A DNA stretch of 32,947 nt from an uncultured Holosporaceae bacterium (GTDB lineage Bacteria > Pseudomonadota > Alphaproteobacteria > RUG11792). The notes beneath the pieces are model-generated. The model made no database searches, was not told the origin of the DNA, and saw nothing but the letters and a program-made list of their open reading frames with translations. Shown here in pieces: positions 15,466-23,400 of this stretch. The translations under genes and the position numbers were made by a program. The stretch spans positions 1-32,947 of the forward strand of contig CAMJRB010000006.1 in NCBI GenBank assembly GCA_946408175.1, written 5' to 3'. Position 1 is the stretch's first letter, and each line of letters opens with the position of its first letter.

Positions 15466-17292
15466 ATGCAAGTGCGTTCTATATTTCTTAATTTATTTTA
15501 TATTGTTAATGTATGTGTCATTTATTCTTATGCCGCTCCTCCTGTACAATATGTTCAACAGCTACCTCAAATACAACAAAATAACCAACAATATAATAAG
15601 AGTATTGCACAATTTAATAATAATCAAAATAATAACAACAATTCAAATATACCAATACCTCAGCAACAGCCACCTAATCAAGTCCTGTTGCAACCTCAAG
15701 CACAACAGCATAATAACAATATTGTACAGGCACAAAATACTACACCACTCCCTCAATATAATAATAATCCACCTAACCAAAATGTTGTACAATCCCAAGT
15801 ACCACAGCAATCTGGCCAGAACAATAATACTATAGTAAATAATAACAATGCACCAACACAAATACGTGTATCTCCCGATGCTATAATTCTCATTAATGCA
15901 GCAGCTAATGACTTTTATGTTACTGGTCCTGATACATTCCCAATAGATGTGATAAAAGCAGATATGAAACAAAGTATTACTGCAATGAACAATAGTGATC
16001 CTAATAAATCAAGTATTTGGTTAGAAAATCTCATTAAAAATACTGAACAAAATAATAATGGATTTTGGGTATATTTATCAAGAATGAGTGATTTGGATCA
16101 AGCAGTGATTAATCAAGTGCAGAAAGAAAATAATGTACAATTTGTATTTGTTAATGAAAATAATCAAAGTGCCAATATACAAAATAATTTAAATAATCAA
16201 AATAATACTATTCCTCAACCAAATAATATAACTAATCCAAATAGTAATAATATACAGAATAACTTAAATAATCAAAACAATATTATTCCTCAATCAAATA
16301 ATATAACGGATCAAAATAGTGTTAATATACAGAACAATATAAATAGTCAAAACACTACCACTCCTCAATCAAGTAATGTAAATAATCCTAATAGTAATAA
16401 TACAATGCATAATAATCCAATTATTCAACCAAACAATGCAAATAACTCATATAATAATGACATTAGAAATAATCAAAATAATCCTTGGAATAATAACTAT
16501 CCTCCAAGTGCTGTTGACCAACAAAATAACCAAGTACAATATAGTAACAATAATTTGCAAGTAGATAATAGATATGGCCCAGAAAACAACAATAATCAGT
16601 ATAATGGAAATAATAATAATAGTAATATGTTTGGGCCTTCAAATAATAATTTAAATAACAATCAATTACAGAATACTAATAATCAAAATGAACTACAAAG
16701 ACAACCTATAAATAATAATTTTGGTAGACCAAGCAATCAGTTTGGACAAAATAGTAATATAAACCCAAATAATAACTCCAGTAATACTCACAATTTCCAA
16801 ATTGATAAAGGAGAAAGTATAGAAATATCAAATGGAGAAATGGTAATCAAAGAAGGTACTGATGTAACAGTTAAAAGTGATACATCAAAAAATGGGGAAC
16901 TGCAAATATGTTTAATACCTAAGACCAATCAAAATAAAGCACACACAAATCACAATCCAAATACTAACAATCAACAGTCACAGCCTGTTAATAATTCAAA
17001 TAATAATAATAATAATCAACAGTCACCGCAAGTTAATAATCAAAATCTAAATAATAACAATCAACAATCACCACAGTATAATCAAAATCTAAATAATAAC
17101 AATCAACAATCACCACAGTATAATCAAAATTTAAATAATAATAAACCACAGAACTTGGATAATAAAACCAATAATAATTACTCTTCACAACCTAATGATT
17201 TACCTACATTACATAATTTAAATCCAATAAAAGTAATGCCAAATAATCCGCAGTCTCAAAATCTCTCCAATTTTCAGATTCTAGGAGGATAG
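15466..17292 (+). CDS. Exported Asn/Gln/Pro-rich, prion-like protein
   Basis: Family not recognised. Signal peptide at residues 1-23 (cleavage near SYA). Most of the 608 residues are Asn, Gln, Pro and Ser, as in prion-like disordered proteins. Two islands look foldable: about 132-232 (IRVSPDAIILINAAANDFYV ... WVYLSRMSDL ... VQFVFVNE) and about 444-488 (IDKGESIEISNGEMVIKEGT ... GELQICLIPK), the latter strand-rich. Three 25-residue repeats occupy 237-311 and 14- to 15-residue repeats lie near the C-terminus. It is first in a two-gene unit; the next gene starts 6 bases after its stop. It is probably surface-exposed or secreted, with a role in adhesion or matrix possible by analogy only. Upstream has no clear ribosome-binding site. 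Confidence 0.75.
   Translation: MQVRSIFLNLFYIVNVCVIYSYAAPPVQYVQQLPQIQQNNQQYNKSIAQFNNNQNNNNNSNIPIPQQQPPNQVLLQPQAQQHNNNIVQAQNTTPLPQYNNNPPNQNVVQSQVPQQSGQNNNTIVNNNNAPTQIRVSPDAIILINAAANDFYVTGPDTFPIDVIKADMKQSITAMNNSDPNKSSIWLENLIKNTEQNNNGFWVYLSRMSDLDQAVINQVQKENNVQFVFVNENNQSANIQNNLNNQNNTIPQPNNITNPNSNNIQNNLNNQNNIIPQSNNITDQNSVNIQNNINSQNTTTPQSSNVNNPNSNNTMHNNPIIQPNNANNSYNNDIRNNQNNPWNNNYPPSAVDQQNNQVQYSNNNLQVDNRYGPENNNNQYNGNNNNSNMFGPSNNNLNNNQLQNTNNQNELQRQPINNNFGRPSNQFGQNSNINPNNNSSNTHNFQIDKGESIEISNGEMVIKEGTDVTVKSDTSKNGELQICLIPKTNQNKAHTNHNPNTNNQQSQPVNNSNNNNNNQQSPQVNNQNLNNNNQQSPQYNQNLNNNNQQSPQYNQNLNNNKPQNLDNKTNNNYSSQPNDLPTLHNLNPIKVMPNNPQSQNLSNFQILGG
16174..16398 (+). repeat. Three diverged 75-bp in-frame repeats in the Asn/Gln-rich gene
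   Basis: Each unit encodes about 25 residues of the pattern NIQNNLNNQN..IPQ.NNIT.PNS. The three copies have drifted at several positions, so the duplication is not very recent. Confidence 0.8.
17017..17145 (+). repeat. 42- to 45-bp in-frame repeats near the end of the Asn/Gln-rich gene
   Basis: Three adjacent units encode QQSPQ(V/Y)NQNLNNNN. The last two 42-bp copies are almost identical at DNA level, which suggests recent slippage. Confidence 0.85.
17283..17288 (+). promoter_or_regulatory. Strong Shine-Dalgarno for the 17299 gene
   Basis: AGGAGG, a full-consensus site rare in this window, lies inside the last codons of the upstream gene and 10 bases before the ATG. It fits efficient translation of the second gene from a shared transcript. 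Confidence 0.7.
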
Positions 17293-17298
17293 TATATT

Positions 17299-18282
17299 AT
17301 GGTTAATATATTTAATAAATTATTAATACTATATATTATATTACTAATATTAACTAATCAATGTACAAATGCAACTGATCAAAGTACAAATGCTATAGTA
17401 CCAACTGCTAAATTAGCTTATGTAATTAGAAACGAAATAGAAAATCGTAGTAAAGAAATGAAAAGTAAACTTGAAGATGCACGGAAGAAAATACAAGAAT
17501 TAACAAATCAATTAAATGAATTACAACAAAAGAGTAGCACTTCAGACAATAACAATACTCAATTACAACAAAAAATTGAAACATTACAAAATAAAATACA
17601 AGAATTAAAGAATGATTCTAATAATAAAAGCAAAGAATATGAAGAGAAAATGCAAGCTTTACAAGCGCAACAAGAGCAAAAGGATAAAGAATTAAATAGT
17701 ATAAATGACAAACAAAAACAAGAATATGAAAAGAATCTTAAATTATTAAACGAAGAAAAAGAAAAATTACAACAGAATATTAATAATGTAAATGAACAAC
17801 AAAAAAGAGAATATGAAATTAAACTAAAAGAATTAGAAGAGAAAGAGAAAAAACTAAATGAACAACAGAATAATAATAGTAATAGTTCACAAAATAATAA
17901 TCCAAATAATAATCCAAACAGTAATAATGTAAATAATACAATGCAATACAATAATAATACTAAAATTATACAAAATAATACAACACAGCAGCAAAATGTA
18001 GTAAATAATGAAATAAACGATCCAGCATTATTGTTTGCTGCATTGGACTATAAAATATCAAATGAGAGGCATGAAATGATTAAATTACAGGAATTAAATA
18101 CAGCAGCGAATAGTTTAACTGTTGCACATTGTGATACAAAAATATCAGAACATCAAAATACAATTCAAAATTTATCTAATACTAATCAAGAAACCATTCA
18201 AGCAATTAACAATTTTGATAACAAGAGGTCCCAAGAACGTAATAATAATAGTTGGTATAAAATATCAGGTACTAGAAGGTAA
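17299..18282 (+). CDS. Exported coiled-coil protein with an Asn/Gln-rich linker
   Basis: Family not recognised. Signal peptide at residues 1-26 (core LLILYIILLILTN). Residues about 45-190 are a long coiled coil with heptads of Leu, Ile, Lys, Glu and Gln; about 190-235 is an Asn/Gln-rich linker; about 240-327 is a further helical part. Its ATG lies 6 bases after the stop of the Asn/Gln-rich gene, with AGGAGG before it, so the two form one transcript and probably work together outside the cytoplasm. The first codons of the signal peptide share a 21-base identical stretch with the 1226 gene, although coding constraint may explain that. Function unknown. Confidence 0.78.
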   Translation: MVNIFNKLLILYIILLILTNQCTNATDQSTNAIVPTAKLAYVIRNEIENRSKEMKSKLEDARKKIQELTNQLNELQQKSSTSDNNNTQLQQKIETLQNKIQELKNDSNNKSKEYEEKMQALQAQQEQKDKELNSINDKQKQEYEKNLKLLNEEKEKLQQNINNVNEQQKREYEIKLKELEEKEKKLNEQQNNNSNSSQNNNPNNNPNSNNVNNTMQYNNNTKIIQNNTTQQQNVVNNEINDPALLFAALDYKISNERHEMIKLQELNTAANSLTVAHCDTKISEHQNTIQNLSNTNQETIQAINNFDNKRSQERNNNSWYKISGTRR

Positions 18283-18325
18283 ATATATATAAATATTTAC
18301 TGATATAAATTTAGTCTACCTTTTA
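18276..18325 (+). terminator. Nested hairpins at the end of the 15466-17299 unit
   Basis: GTAAATAT (18279-18286) pairs with ATATTTAC (18293-18300) across the stop codon, and AAGGTA (18276-18281) can alternatively pair with TACCTT (18317-18322), which is followed by TTATATTTAAT. The second pairing resembles a weak factor-independent terminator. Confidence 0.35.
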
Positions 18326-18794
18326 TATTTAATATTGTCTTAATAATATAAATTACTTTTTTAAATATATATAGTACATAAAATATACTGTAAAATACTT
18401 CAGTAAGCAATATAAACATAATATACTTTAGTTAATAAAAAATATATAATATACCTTACTAAATTATTTTAATAATATTAATTATTCCTAGTAAATATAT
18501 ATAGTATATAAAATATATTAATATTGTACAATACTCATAATACTATGAATAGTAGTATAAAATAATTAACCATTAAACTAATAATAAAACACTTCAGTAA
18601 AAAACAATAAACACAACACATATAATGTTTATGTTATATAGTATATGTTACTAAAATCTAGTATCATTTAAAAATGTAAAAATCCATTAATTTGCTTAAT
18701 ATTTTAATATTAACAATACAAGAACTTACAATGATTAACCTTTACAAAAAACTATAATATACAAGGTAATAGTCCTTGTATACAAATTGTTCTA
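18283..18794. other. 512-bp gap between the coiled-coil gene and murC (convergent)
   Basis: No gene or RNA was recognised. It holds an imperfect duplication: AAATATATATAGTAcATAAAATATA near 18363 recurs with one change near 18494, and AAATACTTCAGTAAGCAATA near 18393 recurs as AACACTTCAGTAAAAAACAATA near 18590. The murC terminator hairpin is at its right end. Confidence 0.5.
18744..18782 (-). terminator. Terminator of murC
   Basis: TATACAAGG (18758-18766) pairs perfectly with CCTTGTATA (18774-18782) around a 7-base loop, 12 bases after the murC stop. On the minus strand it is followed by TTATAGTTTTTT, a late but real U-tract. It is the most convincing factor-independent terminator in the window. 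Confidence 0.65.
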
Positions 18795-20195
18795 TTAATT
18801 TAATTTACCAATATTTTTAACAATATCATGGGCCATTTTAGATATACTGCCAGCTCCACTAAAGACTATTATATCATTATTATTTAATTGTTTTTTATTT
18901 ATTATATCTAATAATATAATTTCTAATTCCTTTTGATTATTACTATAATAAGCATCTTGATTATCATTTAATAGAGCTTTATATAAATCTTGAGAATCTA
19001 AAGGGGCGACTCCTATATCATTAGCTTTATAAACTGGTAATATAATACTAATATCAGCTAATTTTAAACAATCGCAAAATTCAGCAAATAAGTGATTTAA
19101 TCTTCTAAATCTGTGAGGTTGATGAATCAATATAACTCTACCTGGTTTATGTTGTTTAGCTGATAATATCAGTGATTTTATTTCCGTGGGATGATGAGCA
19201 TAGTCATCTATTGCCAATATATCATTAATATATCCAATTTTTGTAAATCTTCTTTTAACTCCAGTAAAATTAACCAACATAGATTTAGTTATATTAATAT
19301 CTATTTTGAGTATATGTGATAATGCTATTGTTGACAGCACATTTTTTATATTATGTTCTCCTAATAATGGAATTACTATATCTTTTATTAATTCATTATT
19401 ACATTTAATATCAAATACTGATCCATCTCTATTTTTTCTAATATTTACTGCTTGTATATTTGCTTCGTCACTAAATCCATAAGTTATTATTCTCCTATCA
19501 CTTGTTTCTTTAATAACTTCCTGTATATTATTATCATCTATACATACTATTCCTGTGCCATAAAAAGGTAGATTATTAATAAATGATTTAAATGCTTTTT
19601 TCAATTCTTTAAAAGATCCATAATAATAAATATGTTCTTTGTCTATATTAGTTACTATTGCTATAGTGGGTAATATTTGAACAAAACTACCATCTGATTC
19701 GTCTGATTCAATAACTATCCAGTCTCCAGTGCCTAATTTAGCATTACTACCATAAGAATTTATTATTCCGCCATTTATTACTGTTGGATCAAGATTAGCC
19801 ATTTCCAATAAAGTTGCTGATAATGAAGTTACAGTTGTTTTGCCATGGGAACCAGCTATAACAATAGATTGTTTAAATCTGGCTATTTGGGAAAGCATTT
19901 CAGCTCTAGTTAAACATGGTATATGTAACTCCTTAGCACTTTTTAGTTCTATATTGTCCAGTGTAATAGCTGAAGAGTATACTACTACATCAGCACCAAT
20001 TATATTAGATGCATTATGTCCTATAAATGTTTTTATACCTAATTTTTCTATTCTTTCTACATTAGAGGATCGTACTAAATCACTGCCTTGTATAGTAAAC
20101 CCTAAAGAGTGCAGTATTTCTGCTATACCACTCATGCCTATACCACCTATGCCTACAAAGTGTATTACATTATTTCTTTCTAAATTTTTAAACAT
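18795..20195 (-). CDS. murC: UDP-N-acetylmuramate--L-alanine ligase
   Basis: Adds L-Ala to UDP-MurNAc with ATP in the cytoplasmic stage of peptidoglycan synthesis. From the ATG at 20195 the protein has 466 residues, normal for MurC, and starts MFKNLERNNVIHFVGIGGIGMSGIA with the Rossmann glycine motif at 15-20. The ATP-binding loop is GSHGKTT (115-121), followed by IVIESDESDGSF, NIDKEHIYYYGSF, GEHNIKNVLS, the VKRRF segment and DDYAHHPTEI. An in-frame TTG at 20255 would add 20 residues unlike the family and is rejected. It is alone on its strand between a terminator and 183 bases of spacer; murB and ddlB, often next to it, are absent. Confidence 0.96.
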   Translation of the reverse strand: MFKNLERNNVIHFVGIGGIGMSGIAEILHSLGFTIQGSDLVRSSNVERIEKLGIKTFIGHNASNIIGADVVVYSSAITLDNIELKSAKELHIPCLTRAEMLSQIARFKQSIVIAGSHGKTTVTSLSATLLEMANLDPTVINGGIINSYGSNAKLGTGDWIVIESDESDGSFVQILPTIAIVTNIDKEHIYYYGSFKELKKAFKSFINNLPFYGTGIVCIDDNNIQEVIKETSDRRIITYGFSDEANIQAVNIRKNRDGSVFDIKCNNELIKDIVIPLLGEHNIKNVLSTIALSHILKIDINITKSMLVNFTGVKRRFTKIGYINDILAIDDYAHHPTEIKSLILSAKQHKPGRVILIHQPHRFRRLNHLFAEFCDCLKLADISIILPVYKANDIGVAPLDSQDLYKALLNDNQDAYYSNNQKELEIILLDIINKKQLNNNDIIVFSGAGSISKMAHDIVKNIGKLN

Positions 20196-20378
20196 TATTT
20201 TTAATAACAGCAATTGACTAATTAAATTATATTGTATATTAAAGTTAATCTTCAATGATACAATTACATATATATAACTAAATAACGAATTATTCTACTA
20301 ATACACTAGAGTGTTAATTAAATATTAAATCAATATAATGCTCAAATTAACTATGAACCAATATATTATAATAGTATA

Positions 20379-20424
20379 TAAGATATACAGTGTAAATATT
20401 AATTAATCAATACTGTATATCTTA
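20379..20424 (-). terminator. Hairpin downstream of the autotransporter-like gene
   Basis: A perfect 13-bp stem (20379-20391 with 20412-20424, AAGATATACAGT / ACTGTATATCTT) encloses 20 bases and begins 11 bases after the stop codon. No U-tract follows (ATATACTAT). Likely a 3'-end structure; termination strength unknown. Confidence 0.5.
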
Positions 20425-20434
20425 CAGATTTATA

Positions 20435-23400
20435 TTAAAATCTTGTACCAAGTGTTGCTTGCAATCTGAGATTCGTTTTATTATTATTCTCCAAATCTTT
20501 ACCCGATTCTACACTTCCTTTTACACTAACTTCCATAGAATTATTACTAAATGGTTTAATTACATTTACTCCAAATTCATTAGTGCCTTTTTGATTAGGA
20601 TGTATGAGATTAATACCATTTTGATCTTGTAACAAAGGTGTTAAATTATATTGGTCATATAAAACAAACAACAAATCTGGTAGGGCCTTGATTCCCAGTT
20701 TCATACCAAACGCTGTATTAAGTTGGTGTGTAGGTGATAACTCAGATGTCATGTAAGAATAAAGTAATTGAACATAAGGATGGGCAAATATAATATCATT
20801 ACTAATTGGCACATTAACTCCTAATTTACCTCCTATGCTAATGCCATTATTTACAAATGCATTTTTATTATCTCCTGAATAAGCAACATTATTATGTCTA
20901 TACAATGCCAGCACATCTAATACTACATTTTTATTTAACAATGACGCTTTAGGCCCAATAAAGAATTCCTTTGTTTTATAATTATTATCATTACTTGTAA
21001 GAGTGCCAAACATAGCACCACCTACCATTGATAATTTTAAGTATGAGTCAGCAACTAATTGATTCAGTAGATTTCCTCCTATGAGTACAGCATTCTTACT
21101 AAATTCATTGCTATTTATTCCAGAGAAATCTCCTCGCACATAATAGTCTCTTTTACCAGCTACAGGATCAAATAGGTACATAAAATTATCATCGAATACT
21201 AATCCCATTAATTCTTTTCCTGATTGTTGTTTATTCTTCAAATTAGCAAAATAAGTTGAAGTTTTACTTGCTGGGTCTTGTAATTGTTGTTTTAATATTT
21301 CTCTCATTAGAGTAGCTGTAAGATTTCCTGATCCATTACTTGCACTTTCGCTACTGTTATTATACGCATCTTTAGCCAATATTTTTAAATCTTCAGGAAG
21401 ATTATTTAGATTAATTAAATGATTAATTTCCTTATCTTTTATATTATTTGATGTATTATTTGAGGTATTATTACTATCAACTGCAGTTGAATTATTATCG
21501 TCAGATATAATTGAATTTTCCTGGGCACTATTTAATATTTTGTTTAAAGTATCTTTATCTACATTTCCATTATTCTTATTCTGAGCATCTTCAATTAATT
21601 GTTTATTTTCATTAGTTACTTTGACTAAATATAATGTATCTTCACATACAATAAATTCATATTTATCACCATTGGCATTCTTTATTTCCAAATCTTTGGC
21701 AGTTTCAACAAGATCTCCCTTCATTCTTGTATCATCATATGTATTTACATACTTTGCAGAATAATAAGAAGCTGTCATTTTATCTTTTACTTTTTCTAAA
21801 CTTTTTATAAATTCTGCACGATTAATTTGTATATTAATTTTTACATTTGTATTACTATCAATATTTGAAGTATCACCAATTAATTTATTAACTAATGATA
21901 ATGAATTACTTTGATCTTCTAATACCCAATTGGATCGTACTTGCATTTGGATAGTTGGTTTACTTGGATCTTTTATAGCTCTTAATACATTATTATCAGC
22001 TTTTAATTTATTATCACTACGTAATACATTATTTTTTCTCAGTTTTTCTTGCTCTTTTTCTTTTTCGCTTGCTGGAGTCCACTTTTTTATTTCTATTGTC
22101 TTTTGATTAGTATCATTATCAGGAGCTCCATCTATATAAATAGGTTTGCTCTCAGAATTGCCAGGATATACAAGTTCTTCTATGGAAGCAGTATTATCTT
22201 TCCCATGGTTTTCTAATTCTGCTCCTGCTTCAAGTTGAACAGTACCAATCGCAATTTCTTTATTGTCTTGTCCTATTTTTAATTTTGCATCTTCATTAAC
22301 TTTTATATTATTAGCTTCTATATTTTTATTATTTAGAGTTAATTTACTTGGTTCAGTACCATCTCCTACAGTAATATTATTATATATTGCAGTATTATTA
22401 TTTGTATTATTTGGATAATATTCACTCTGCTGAAGTCGCAAGACCGGTTTAGGTTGTGCATTTAGTCTTGATTCTACCAGTCCATTATTATTTTGTTGAT
22501 TTAATATTCTTTCATTATTTATATTGTTACTTTGCTGATTTAATATTCTTTCATTATTTATATTGTTACTTTGTTGATTTAATATTCTTTCATTATTTAT
22601 ATTGTTACTTTGTTGATTTAATATTCTTTCATTATTTACAGTATTACTTTGCTGAGTTAGTATTCTTTCATTATTTACAGTATTACTTTGCTGAGTTAAT
22701 ATTTGTTCATTATTTGGAGTATTACTTTGTTGATTTAATATTCCTGCATTATTTATATTATCACTTTGTTGAGTTAGTATGCGTTCGTTATTTATATTAT
22801 CACTTTGCTGAGTTAATATTCGTTCGTTATTTATATTACTACTTTGCTGATTCAATATTCTTTCATTTAAGTTATTATTATTTCCTAATACATTATTATT
22901 TATAGTCTCCTGTACTAGTTTATTATTATTCGTATTATTATGCTCTGCTTCTAAATTGGTTATAACATCTTGATGTGGTACTATTTCAGGAAGCTGTGTA
23001 TTATTGCCATGTTCAGATGGTTGCCTAAAACCTTCAGGTCTACTACTGTTTTGTACATATCCAATTAAGCCTCCGGGTGCATTACTACCATGCTCATAAG
23101 CAACAAGTTCACTCGATCCCACTGGTTCATGATTACTATTATTATTATTGTAATTTCTATTATTTTTTTGTCGCTTTATTATTTTTACTTCACTAATATT
23201 GTCATTCGGTGAATTTATGGATAGTGCATTTACATCGTTATTATCATTTCTTACTATAATATTGTTCTCTTCATAACTACTTACACTACTATTATCAGCC
23301 TCATTACCACTATTATATGAGGAATTATTTACGCTTGCATTATTACTACAATTATTCGGCTTTATGTCTGTGTTTATTATTCCTATTATGTGATTATTAT

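Noticed and set aside
15503-15972. Overlapping frames at 15503-15835 (+) and 15643-15972 (-)
   Set aside because: They lie wholly within the Asn/Gln-rich gene, which has a signal peptide and the coherent repeats; the alternatives are composition artefacts.
17559-17951. 130-codon minus-strand frame
   Set aside because: Antisense of the coiled-coil gene; Ser/Phe/Cys-rich translation is the usual mirror of Lys/Glu/Gln codons.
20196-20255. 20-residue N-terminal extension of MurC from TTG 20255
   Set aside because: The extension has no counterpart in MurC proteins, and the ATG at 20195 gives the canonical start.
22484-22870. Regular repeats as a possible CRISPR array
   Set aside because: Units are contiguous with no unique spacers and are in frame within a long coding sequence; no cas gene is present.
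22456-22905. 149-codon plus-strand frame with a regular FFHYLYCYF pattern
   Set aside because: It is the antisense reading of the 39-bp repeats of the surface-protein gene; a 39-bp period keeps any frame open.
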